A stretch of 8,800 bases of DNA from JBBQZL01 sp038207745 (GTDB lineage Bacteria; Actinomycetota; Thermoleophilia; Solirubrobacterales; 70-9): contig JBBQZL010000115.1 of the NCBI GenBank assembly GCA_038207745.1, positions 1 to 8,800 of the forward strand, written 5' to 3'. How positions within the stretch are numbered: position 1 is the stretch's first letter; every line of letters starts with the position of its first letter. The notes under the pieces were generated by a model. The model was not told the origin of the DNA. It did no database searches and worked only from the letters and a program-made list of their open reading frames with translations. Positions 1-5,934 of the stretch are shown piece after piece. A program made the position numbers and the translations under genes.

Positions 1-934
1 GGGCCCGTGCGTGGCAGGCCGCGATCGCCGCCTGGAGTGCGTATGGGCCGTATGCACCGCCGAGGTTCTCGGCGCGCTCCAGCGCTGCGAGCCCGCGGCG
101 GATCAGCAGGTGATCCCAGCGAGCCCGATTCTGATCGAGCAGCAGGATCGGCTCTCCACCCGGTCCGACCCGTGCGCCGGAGCGCGAAGCCTGGATCTCC
201 ATCAATGCCACCAGGCCGTAGACCTCCGGCTCCTGCTGCGAGAGCCGGGCAAGGATCCTGCCAAACCGGAGCGCGTCTTCGCAGAGTGCAGGTCGCATCC
301 AATCATCACCGACGGTTGCCGAGTAGCCCTCGTTGAAGATCAGGTAGATGACCGACAGAACCGACGATAGGCGGGCGTCAAGTTCGTCCCCGGACGGTAC
401 CTCGAACGGGACTTTCGAATCGGCGAGCTTTGCCTTCGCCCGGACTATCCGCTGGGCAACCGTCGACTCCGGAATCAGAAATGCGCGGGCGATCTCCTTC
501 GTCGTCAGGCCACCCAGAAGGCGAAGCGTCAGCGAAACCCGTGCCTCCGAGGACAGAACCGGGTGGCAGGTGGTGAAGATCAGGCTGAGCAGATCGACGC
601 TGACGTCACCGTCGATCTCGGCCTCGAGCTGATCGGCGGAGATCTCCTGCCGGATTTCGAGCTCGCGACCCAGCTCATCGTGCTTGCGCTCGATCAGCTT
701 TTGGCGGCGCAGGATATCGATGGCGCGATTTCGGGAAACGGTCATCAACCAGGCTCCGGGGTTGTCGGGGACACCCGACTCGGGCCAATCTTCGAGGGCG
801 GTGACCAGGGCATCCTGGGCAACCTCCTCCGCGAGGCCGAGATCGCCGACGATTCGCGCCAGCCCGGCGATCAACCGGGGGGACTCGATCCGCCAGACAG
901 CGTCGATCGTGTCCTGGATGTCGGTGGCAGCCAC
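1..934 (-). CDS. ECF42-type RNA polymerase sigma factor with C-terminal extension (3' end beyond window)
   Basis: Alternative sigma factor that directs RNA polymerase to a small regulon. I translated the minus strand: 311 residues are present and the C-terminus lies beyond position 1. Residues 19-82 form the sigma-2 region, with NPGAWLMTVSRNRAIDILRR around 58-77. Residues 111-170 form sigma-4, with CHPVLSSEARVSLTLRLL and then a helix-turn-helix around GLTTKEIARAFLIPESTVAQR. After 185 comes the long extension (DUF6596/TPR-like) with the family signature IYLIFNEGY at 196-204. Typical members have about 400 residues, so roughly 100 are missing. The start is GTG at 934, because an in-frame TAG at 944-946 blocks anything upstream; no ribosome binding site is visible. 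It is the last gene of a YCII/DGPF operon, the established context of ECF42 sigma factors, which lack a classical anti-sigma factor and need the extension for activity. What triggers it is unknown. Confidence 0.93.
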   Translation of the reverse strand, partial: MAATDIQDTIDAVWRIESPRLIAGLARIVGDLGLAEEVAQDALVTALEDWPESGVPDNPGAWLMTVSRNRAIDILRRQKLIERKHDELGRELEIRQEISADQLEAEIDGDVSVDLLSLIFTTCHPVLSSEARVSLTLRLLGGLTTKEIARAFLIPESTVAQRIVRAKAKLADSKVPFEVPSGDELDARLSSVLSVIYLIFNEGYSATVGDDWMRPALCEDALRFGRILARLSQQEPEVYGLVALMEIQASRSGARVGPGGEPILLLDQNRARWDHLLIRRGLAALERAENLGGAYGPYALQAAIAACHARA

Positions 935-950
935 GGCGACCGACTAAAGC

Positions 951-987
951 AGATGCGCCCGGCGACGCTGGGCCGGCGGGCGCATCT
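951..987 (-). terminator. Hairpin between the third YCII gene and the sigma gene (possible attenuator)
   Basis: A perfect 11-base inverted repeat (AGATGCGCCCG at 951-961 with CGGGCGCATCT at 977-987) encloses a 15-base GC-rich loop. It lies 14 bases past the stop of the YCII gene and 16 bases before the GTG of the sigma gene. Read on the minus strand it is followed by GCTTTAG, only a three-base T run, so it is a poor intrinsic terminator. It may act as a partial terminator, an RNA stability element or a translation-control hairpin that lowers sigma output relative to the YCII proteins. The pairing is seen directly; the role is inferred. Confidence 0.45.
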
Positions 988-1001
988 TCAAACTGCCGCG
1001 C

Positions 1002-1361
1002 TCAATCCCCGGTCTCCGGCGGGCCGCCCATGATCGTGAAGATCTCGCTCTTTCCGGGGCCGGCAACCCTCAGGAAGTCCTTGACCATCTCGATCACGGC
1101 CTCCTTCGAATCGGCGTTGAGGATCGCGTAGCCAGTGCTCGCCTCCTGCGCCTCGGCGATCGGAACGTCCACGAGGACATACTGGTCCCCGGTACGCTCA
1201 ACCACCGCGCCTTCCGAGAGGGGAAGGAGACCCCCCGTGGTAACCAGGGCGCCGGACTTGAACCCCTCCTCGACCAATGCGCCCATCTCCTCCAGGCGTG
1301 CTGCTGTCGGTGCCCCGGCGGACGCTCCGTCGGCCGGCGTGTAGATCGAAAGAAACCGCAT
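1002..1361 (-). CDS. YCII/DGPF-family protein with a degenerate DGPF motif
   Basis: A 119-residue single-domain protein of the YCII (DGPF) superfamily, which has a ferredoxin-like dimeric alpha/beta fold; no enzymatic reaction is established for this branch. The N-terminus MRFLSIYTPA and the segment EAQEASTGYAILNADSKEAV match the family, but the usual DGPF tetrapeptide is replaced by DVPI at residues 65-68, so it may have lost or changed the family activity. Two ATGs are possible, at 1367 and 1361. GGAG at 1369-1372 stands 8 bases from the second and only 2 from the first, so I chose 1361, which also gives the usual MRF start. It is third in the operon, 31 bases after the double YCII gene and 67 before the sigma gene. 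It is cytoplasmic by appearance, with no signal peptide or membrane segment. Confidence 0.88.
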   Translation of the reverse strand: MRFLSIYTPADGASAGAPTAARLEEMGALVEEGFKSGALVTTGGLLPLSEGAVVERTGDQYVLVDVPIAEAQEASTGYAILNADSKEAVIEMVKDFLRVAGPGKSEIFTIMGGPPETGD

Positions 1362-1392
1362 GGTCATCTCTCCTTGATCGGGTTGTCAGCGT

Positions 1393-2292
1393 TCATTCGG
1401 CGACGCGAGCCCGAAGCTCGCGCTCCTTCTCGAAGACCTCGGGAATCTCCGCCTTGAGGTGATCCGGGAAGTCGGCCTCGCCGAAGATCTTGCGGGTCTC
1501 GATCACCGATTCCCGGCTTGCCTCGACGCAGCGCCGCGCGATCTCCATCGCCTCTTGCTTCGAGTCGACCTGGACGACGGAGTAGCCGGCGACCAGCTCT
1601 TTTGTCTCGGTGAAGGGGCCATCGATAACGGTTCGCCTGCCTCCGGAGAACTCCACCCTGGCACCCTCTGAGCTCGCCTTGAGACCCTCCCCGGAAAGCA
1701 GCTTGCCGCTCCGGGCCAGGTCGGTCATCACCGCACCCATCGCCGTCAGTTCCTCTTCGTTTGGTAGGTCGCCCGCCTCGGAGCGATCATTGGCCTTGAA
1801 CAGCAACATGTACCGGAGCTTCGGAGCGCGATCAGTGGTTGAACCCGGACTCTCGGCAAGTGCAGAGGGCGGTCTGTTCGAGAACTTCTCTCGCATTTCC
1901 CCCTCCTCCTCCTCGCGCCAGCCGGACTCGTTTTCGGCAATCGGAAAGTCATCGAGCTCGAAGAGCGGGCGAAGCTCGACCTGCGCGACACCTTCGAATG
2001 GAATCCGCGTCGCCCACTCGATCGCCTCGGCCTTTGACTTGACCTGGATCAGCCAGTAGCCGGAAACGACCTCCCTGGCCTCGGTGAAAGGGCCATCCGT
2101 GACCGTGATCCGGTCCACGAAACCATCGGTCCTGAAACCGTCAGACGTCGGTCCGAGCCCGCCGCCGTCCAGCAGCACACCCGCATTGGCGAGTTCCACG
2201 TTGTATTTGCCCATTGCGACCATCAGCTCCGGCCGCGGCATCACGCCCGCCTCCGAGTCCTTGTCGCCCTTGACCATGATCAGAAAGCGCAT
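1393..2292 (-). CDS. Tandem two-domain YCII/DGPF protein
   Basis: A 299-residue protein made of two YCII/DGPF domains, where family members usually have one of about 110-140 residues. Domain 1 covers about 1-118 with TDGPFTEAREVVSGYW (DGPF at 66-69). Domain 2 covers about 158-280 with IDGPFTETKELVAGYS (DGPF at 224-227). A charged linker of about 40 residues (roughly 119-157) contains a run of six acidic residues interrupted by one glycine (EEEEGE) and a Pro/Ser-rich part. Each domain starts with its own strand (MRFLIMVK and LRYMLLFK). CGGAGGATCTGAG precedes the ATG at 2292, with GGAGG 7 bases upstream, a good ribosome binding site. Because YCII proteins dimerise, the fusion may form an intramolecular dimer. 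It is second in the ECF42 operon, 36 bases after the first YCII gene. The reaction and ligand are unknown. Confidence 0.92.
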   Translation of the reverse strand: MRFLIMVKGDKDSEAGVMPRPELMVAMGKYNVELANAGVLLDGGGLGPTSDGFRTDGFVDRITVTDGPFTEAREVVSGYWLIQVKSKAEAIEWATRIPFEGVAQVELRPLFELDDFPIAENESGWREEEEGEMREKFSNRPPSALAESPGSTTDRAPKLRYMLLFKANDRSEAGDLPNEEELTAMGAVMTDLARSGKLLSGEGLKASSEGARVEFSGGRRTVIDGPFTETKELVAGYSVVQVDSKQEAMEIARRCVEASRESVIETRKIFGEADFPDHLKAEIPEVFEKERELRARVAE

Positions 2293-2328
2293 CTCAGATC
2301 CTCCGTTTCGCTCGTGCGAGGATATGAC

Positions 2329-2760
2329 CTAGAGGTCTTCGCCGGAACCGAGTGGCATTTCGCCGATCGCCTCGCGAATCTCGGGCGTCACCACATCGTC
2401 GCCAAAGTCCTCGAGCTCGAGAAACTGCCGGATCTCGATCACTGCTCCTGCCTCGGTATCCATGGTAGGCCAGCGCTTCACCCATCCGATCGCGTCTTCG
2501 AGGGAGTCGGTCTCGATGATCGTGTAGCCGGCGATCAGCTCCTTGGTCTCCGAAAATGGACCGTCGAGCACGGTTGGGTTGCCTGCGGGGAATGTGACCC
2601 GCGCGCCCTTTGTGGACGGATGAAGCCCGGCGCCGGCGCGAAGGACGCCGGCATCGGCGAGTTCCCGGTTGTAATCCATCATCGACTTCATCAGCTCGGC
2701 GGTCGGCATGACCCCGGCCTCTGTTGCCTCGTCGGCCTTCCGGATGATCATGAACTTCAT
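2329..2760 (-). CDS. YCII/DGPF-family protein, first gene of the ECF42 operon
   Basis: A 143-residue single-domain DGPF protein. It starts MKFMIIRKADE and carries TVLDGPFSETKELIAGYT with DGPF at residues 66-69. The typical C-terminal stretch EIRQFLELEDFG is at 109-120. An in-frame ATG at 2775 would add five residues, but it would place the strong ribosome binding site (GAGGAGGAGCACG, just before 2760) inside the coding sequence, so 2760 is the better start. This is the first gene after the putative ECF42 promoter, with a leader of about 50 bases. DGPF proteins are the usual targets of ECF42 sigma factors; their biochemical role is not established and none is assigned here. Confidence 0.93.
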   Translation of the reverse strand: MKFMIIRKADEATEAGVMPTAELMKSMMDYNRELADAGVLRAGAGLHPSTKGARVTFPAGNPTVLDGPFSETKELIAGYTIIETDSLEDAIGWVKRWPTMDTEAGAVIEIRQFLELEDFGDDVVTPEIREAIGEMPLGSGEDL

Positions 2761-2818
2761 CGTGCTCCTCCTCATTCAGCGGTTTTGAGCGGGCCTCCTG
2801 ACCCTTCTCTATCAGTGC

Positions 2819-2845
2819 GACGAATGGGACCTGCCGAATTCGACA
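2819..2845 (-). promoter_or_regulatory. Putative ECF42-dependent promoter of the YCII-sigma operon
   Basis: On the minus strand TGTCGA (2845-2840) is followed after exactly 17 bases by CGTC (2822-2819). This is the only such arrangement I see in the control region, and it points into the first YCII gene, whose ATG is at 2760. From memory, the published ECF42 promoter in Streptomyces is TGTCGA at -35 and CGA/TC at -10, so both boxes match. No TGTCGA occurs in the 67-base gap before the sigma gene, so autoregulation would act through this promoter at the head of the operon. Confidence 0.72.
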
Positions 2846-2847
2846 GG
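2830..2847. repeat. Imperfect palindrome overlapping the -35 box
   Basis: The 18 bases CCTGCCGAATTCGACAGG are palindromic except for one mismatched pair (2834 with 2843). The minus-strand TGTCGA lies inside. It could be an operator for an additional regulator or a chance consequence of the -35 box facing a similar sequence. It is seen directly; the function is not known. Confidence 0.4.
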
Positions 2848-2850
2848 CCC

Positions 2851-2863
2851 GGAGAATTTCTCC
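2851..2863. repeat. Perfect small palindrome, possible operator of the divergent small gene
   Basis: GGAGAA-T-TTCTCC is a perfect inverted repeat with 6-base arms. It covers the place where the -35 region of the plus-strand promoter would sit (about 2856-2861) for the -10 box at 2879. This position suits a repressor site for the 68-residue gene; that use is inferred. Confidence 0.35.
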
Positions 2864-2878
2864 CCCGATCCCAGCGGC

Positions 2879-2884
2879 TACTGT
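2879..2884 (+). promoter_or_regulatory. -10 box of a leaderless promoter for the small gene
   Basis: TACTGT fits the TANNNT form of a housekeeping -10 element and ends 6 bases before the ATG at 2891, so transcription would start at or next to the start codon. No ribosome binding site is present upstream of the ATG, consistent with a leaderless message. The -35 region is weak. Confidence 0.4.
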
Positions 2885-2890
2885 TGCCAG

Positions 2891-3097
2891 ATGAGCGACG
2901 AGATCGAAGAGGGATTCAAAGAAGGCGACAAGGTCTGGGTGGAAGATGGCAACGGCAAGCGTCATCCCGGGATCTATGTCGGAGAGAATGAGAGCGCGGG
3001 CTGGTTCGGCGGTGGGCCGAGCGCCTACGTCGCACACCCCGAGGCGCATCAGGCCGAGGTCGTTTCGGTCTTCCGGGTCACTCCCAGAGACGAGTAG
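2891..3097 (+). CDS. Small hypothetical protein (68 aa)
   Basis: I do not recognise this family. The 68-residue product starts MSDEIEEGFKEGDKVWVEDG and continues with a beta-rich pattern (GIYVGE, AYVAHP, EVVSVFRV) that could be a small SH3-like or KOW-like barrel. It is acidic at both ends and has no membrane segment or signal peptide, so it should be cytoplasmic. The codons end mostly in G or C, as in neighbouring genes, and the protein has natural composition, which argues that it is real. It is transcribed away from the YCII operon and ends 9 bases before the stop of the convergent minus-strand gene at 3107. Confidence 0.6.
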   Translation: MSDEIEEGFKEGDKVWVEDGNGKRHPGIYVGENESAGWFGGGPSAYVAHPEAHQAEVVSVFRVTPRDE

Positions 3098-3106
3098 ACG
3101 CTCGAC

Positions 3107-3382
3107 TCAGCGGAGCTTGCGAGCCTTTGGCTCCGTCTCGTCCGCAGCCGTGGCGAGAGCATCGAGAAGATCCTGCTTGTTGGGGCTGAACATCGGGCCG
3201 ATCCGGGACGAACCGATGTCGGATGGCTTGGCTGTGCGGTCCCAGCGCAGGGAACCCATCCACTTGCCCTGCTCCGTCGGTCCGATGTCAACTGTGCACC
3301 TGACTGTCTGGGCAAGTTGAGACAGTTGGGCCTCTGTAACTTTTGATCGCGTCTTCGCCATTGCAACGAGGTTACTCCTCAT
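3107..3382 (-). CDS. Small hypothetical protein, last gene of the DUF389 operon
   Basis: A 91-residue product that I do not recognise. It is basic and soluble-looking, with a helical N-terminal part (KVTEAQLSQLAQTV), a central strand-like part (CTVDIGPTEQGKWMGSLRWD) and a helical C-terminal part (DLLDALATAADE). The ATG at 3382 overlaps the TGA of the alcohol dehydrogenase gene (ATGA), which favours coupled translation from there. A second ATG at 3361 would remove seven residues; GAGGAG lies 13 bases before it, which is rather far. The overlap and natural composition support a real gene, but no domain is recognised. Confidence 0.5.
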   Translation of the reverse strand: MRSNLVAMAKTRSKVTEAQLSQLAQTVRCTVDIGPTEQGKWMGSLRWDRTAKPSDIGSSRIGPMFSPNKQDLLDALATAADETEPKARKLR

Positions 3383-4509
3383 AGCGTGACGATCTGGCGT
3401 ACCACCTCGCCGCGATCCAACCGGTCGAACCCCTGATTGAGGTCATCGAGGGTGATCCGGTCACTCAGAAGTCGTTCGACCGGCAGCCTTCCAGAGCGAT
3501 ACATCTCGATGAAGTACGGGATGTCGCGGGATGGAATGCAGGACCCGAGATACGAGCCGCGCAGGGTGCGTTCCTCGGCGACCAGCGAGACCGCCGGGAT
3601 GCTCAGCATCTGTCCGGGGTCGGGAAGTCCGGCGGTCACCGTCAGCCCTCCGCGAGCGGTCGCCGAATACGCCTGTGCGAGGACCGCGGCGCTGCCGACG
3701 GTCTCGAGCGCAACCTCGGCGCCTCCACCCGATGCGTAGCGAACGGCCTCGACGACGTCGCCGTCGTGTGGGTTGATGGCGATCGTCGCCCCGAGATCCA
3801 GGGCGAGGTCCAGCTTGGATCCGACGGGGTCGACGGCGATCACCTCGGGGGTGTCCAGCGATACCGCCGCAAGCAGCGCGGCAAGACCCACTCCGCCGAG
3901 GCCGAAGACGGCGATTGAACTCGCGGGAAGTGCGATCGAGGCCGTATTCAGCAGAGCACCGGCCCCGGTCATTACCGCACAGCCAAATAGTGCGGCGATC
4001 TCGAAGGGGAGCCCGGGGTCGATCTTCACCGCCGACTTCTCCGAGACCACGATGTACTCGGCGAAGGCAGAGACCCCGAGGTGGTGGTGGATGGTGTCCC
4101 CGCGCTCGTCGTGGAGCCTGTGTTCGCCGGAGAGCAGCGTGCCGTTGGCGTTGGTCTGCGCTCCGGGCTCGCAGAGTGCCTGTCTGCCGCTGAGGCAAAA
4201 CGCGCACTCCCCGCAGGCCGGGACAAACGCCAGGACGAGATGATCCCCGGGCTTCAAGGACTCGACACCCGGCCCGACGTCGACCACCTCACCCGCTGCC
4301 TCATGCCCCAGCGCCATCGGCATCACCCTGGGTCGGGTTCCGTTGATCACCGAGAGGTCTGAATGGCAGAGCCCCGCCGCCCGGACCCGGACCAGAAGCT
4401 CACCCGGCCCGGGAGGGTCCAGCTCGAGATCGACGATCTCGAGCGGGCGGGACTCGGAATATGGGGCTGGAAGGCCCATCTCCCGGAGTACCGCGGCGCG
4501 CGTCTTCAT
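3379..4509 (-). CDS. Zinc-dependent medium-chain alcohol dehydrogenase
   Basis: A 376-residue member of the medium-chain dehydrogenase/reductase family, nearest in layout to the class I/III alcohol dehydrogenases (376 is a typical length). It would interconvert an alcohol, or a thiol-hemiacetal, and an aldehyde with NAD(H). Catalytic zinc ligands are visible at C48 (GLCHSD), H69 with E70 (ALGHEAAGE) and C177. The structural zinc site is C99, C102, C105 and C113. The Rossmann fold shows GLGGVG at 203-208, and D227 at the end of the second strand favours NAD over NADP. Its ATG overlaps the thioesterase TGA by one base (TGATG) and has no ribosome binding site of its own, so translation is probably coupled. 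Substrate is unknown; the thioesterase neighbour suggests an acyl-derived alcohol or aldehyde. A mycothiol- or glutathione-type formaldehyde dehydrogenase is another possibility. Confidence 0.93.
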   Translation of the reverse strand: MKTRAAVLREMGLPAPYSESRPLEIVDLELDPPGPGELLVRVRAAGLCHSDLSVINGTRPRVMPMALGHEAAGEVVDVGPGVESLKPGDHLVLAFVPACGECAFCLSGRQALCEPGAQTNANGTLLSGEHRLHDERGDTIHHHLGVSAFAEYIVVSEKSAVKIDPGLPFEIAALFGCAVMTGAGALLNTASIALPASSIAVFGLGGVGLAALLAAVSLDTPEVIAVDPVGSKLDLALDLGATIAINPHDGDVVEAVRYASGGGAEVALETVGSAAVLAQAYSATARGGLTVTAGLPDPGQMLSIPAVSLVAEERTLRGSYLGSCIPSRDIPYFIEMYRSGRLPVERLLSDRITLDDLNQGFDRLDRGEVVRQIVTL

Positions 4510-4946
4510 CAGTTGGTGCCGGGAGGGATCAGGCGCTCAAGTGCCTCGCGGATCTGACCGGGGATCTCAATCGGCCGGCGGCCGTCGCGATCGACGAAGA
4601 CGTGGGTGAAGTTTCCGCTGGCGACCGCCTCATCGCTCTGGGACCGAAACAGGCCGATCTCGTACTGGACGCTCGACCTGCCGAGCTTGCCGACCCGCAG
4701 GCCGGCGTCGATCGTCTCGGGAAATCCGATCGATGCAATGAACTCGCAGCTGGATTGGACACAGACGCCGATCGAATCGCCCCTGTGGATGTCTAGGCCG
4801 CCCTCGTCGATCAGCCAGGCGTTGATCACGGTGTCGAAGTACGAGTAGTACTCGACGTTGTTGACGTGGCCGTAGACGTCGTTGTCCTTCCACCTGGTCG
4901 GCACGGCGCGGAAGTGCGTAAAGCCCGAGCGTGTGATCTGCGCCAC
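4509..4946 (-). CDS. Hotdog-fold acyl-CoA thioesterase (YbgC/4-hydroxybenzoyl-CoA type)
   Basis: A 145-residue cytoplasmic enzyme that would hydrolyse an acyl-CoA to the free acid and CoA. The signature RWKDNDVYGHVNNVEYYSYFDT at residues 18-39 is the classical hotdog active-site segment, with D23 as the likely catalytic aspartate and GHVNN at 26-30. The length is normal for the family. The start is GTG at 4946, whose G is the last base of the TAG stop of the DUF389 gene (TAGTG). The frame stays open upstream, but that part is antisense-like and lies inside the DUF389 gene, so it is not coding. The C-terminus (EALERLIPPGTN) ends one base into the dehydrogenase start. Chain-length preference cannot be read from the sequence. 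Confidence 0.92.
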   Translation of the reverse strand: MAQITRSGFTHFRAVPTRWKDNDVYGHVNNVEYYSYFDTVINAWLIDEGGLDIHRGDSIGVCVQSSCEFIASIGFPETIDAGLRVGKLGRSSVQYEIGLFRSQSDEAVASGNFTHVFVDRDGRRPIEIPGQIREALERLIPPGTN

Positions 4947-5866
4947 TATCTGGTCCCGTCGCGTGGAGCCGGGTCCGGGCCGGGGGATGCCAGTCGTTGA
5001 ATCGCGAGCGTCAGGACTCCCGAGACGATCAGCAGGGACACGTTGATCGCCAGGACGACAAGGGCTCCGAGGGCCTCCGCGGATTCCCCGATCCCGACGG
5101 CAACGCCAATGTAGGCCGAGGCCGGGATCGTGGTGACGGAGATCGCAACCCCGACCGCTGCGCTTGCGCGCGTCTCGAACGCGAGGATCGCCGCAACCCC
5201 GGCAGCCAGGGCAACCAGGATCGTCGAGTAGTCGGTCTGGGCCAGACGCCCAATAGCGCCCTTCGAGATGTCCTCGTTCGGGCCGAGAAACCCGAAAATG
5301 TTCAAGAGCCCCGAGACGACGAACGCGGTCACCACGACCAGGCCCAGTCCGAGCAGCAGGGTCACAAACGCACGCCTTGCGAGGTGCCACCGTCTTCCGA
5401 TCATCCCCACGCAGGTGGCACAGATGGGAAGCAGATCCGGGCTGACCGCCATCGCTCCTACGATCAGGATCGTGTTTCCGGTCAGGACGCCCATCGCCGC
5501 GATCACGCCGGCGACGGAGATCAGGGTCAGGTAGCGGCCGAGGGGCCTCGAATTCGCCCTGGCCTGGCCCATGATCTCGACCCAGGCGAACCCCTCGTTG
5601 ACGGGATTGCGGCTTCGCTCCATGTGAAACGGGGCGATCACGTCGAGCTTTGTGAGCAGATAGTCGTCGGCGTGGATGCCGTGGTCGGTGATCAGCTCCA
5701 TGACCGAATCACCGGCTGGAGGCATCACGTCGGCTATGAAGATCGTCTCGTCGGTGTCGCCCTCGGTGGGGAGCCGGATCAACCGGTTGACGCCCTCGGT
5801 TTCGGCGAGCGCAGCGGCAACGATCTCTCGCCGGTCCGGTCCAACCGAGATTGTCAGGCGAAGCAT
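4946..5866 (-). CDS. DUF389 family membrane protein
   Basis: A 306-residue member of the DUF389 family, widespread in actinobacteria and cyanobacteria, with no established function. Residues 1-78 form a soluble alpha/beta N-terminal domain typical of the family. A transmembrane domain follows with about six segments, roughly 112-130, 132-155, 165-191, 214-230, 234-257 and 265-290. The family signature appears as VGAMAVSPDLLPICA around 136-150, where many homologues have GAM-SP-GPI. The C-terminal tail is short and Pro/Asp-rich. It is the first gene of a four-gene minus-strand operon and overlaps the thioesterase by one base. The ATG at 5866 has no ribosome binding site and lies 7 bases behind a -10 box, suggesting leaderless translation. 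Confidence 0.92.
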   Translation of the reverse strand: MLRLTISVGPDRREIVAAALAETEGVNRLIRLPTEGDTDETIFIADVMPPAGDSVMELITDHGIHADDYLLTKLDVIAPFHMERSRNPVNEGFAWVEIMGQARANSRPLGRYLTLISVAGVIAAMGVLTGNTILIVGAMAVSPDLLPICATCVGMIGRRWHLARRAFVTLLLGLGLVVVTAFVVSGLLNIFGFLGPNEDISKGAIGRLAQTDYSTILVALAAGVAAILAFETRASAAVGVAISVTTIPASAYIGVAVGIGESAEALGALVVLAINVSLLIVSGVLTLAIQRLASPGPDPAPRDGTR

Positions 5867-5873
5867 CCACGCG

Positions 5874-5879
5874 AGTCTA
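5874..5879 (-). promoter_or_regulatory. -10 box of a leaderless promoter for the DUF389 operon
   Basis: TAGACT on the minus strand ends 7 bases before the ATG at 5866 (TAGACT-CGCGTGG-ATG), so transcription should start at about the A of ATG. The absence of a ribosome binding site fits. The expected -35 position (about 5897-5902) has no convincing TTGACA. The same TANACTCGCG arrangement occurs before the helicase start at 7303. Confidence 0.45.
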
Positions 5880-5934
5880 GGCGGAACTGGCGATGCTTCG
5901 ACCGCGGGGAGATCAAAACCGATTGACTGAGGCG

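Noticed and set aside
563..1033. A 156-codon plus-strand frame opposite the sigma factor
   Set aside because: It is antisense to the conserved sigma-2/sigma-4 coding region and shows no domain of its own.
2294..3049. A 251-codon minus-strand open frame covering the first YCII gene, its promoter and the 68-residue gene
   Set aside because: The protein is arginine-rich and motif-free, and it overlaps a clear YCII gene in another frame of the same strand.
3091..3109. Bidirectional terminator between the convergent genes
   Set aside because: Only a 4-base inverted repeat (GAGT/ACTC) is present in this tiny gap, with no T tract.
4947..5390. Upstream extension of the thioesterase frame to an ATG near 5390
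   Set aside because: The added 148 residues lie wholly inside the DUF389 gene and are Arg/Gly/Asp-rich with no fold. The GTG at 4946 gives the normal hotdog length and a stop/start overlap.
4997..5926. A 309-codon open frame on the plus strand opposite the DUF389 gene
   Set aside because: Its product is rich in Asp, Arg, Gly, Gln and His with no motif, as expected of the antisense of a GC-rich membrane protein gene. The minus strand encodes a recognisable family there.
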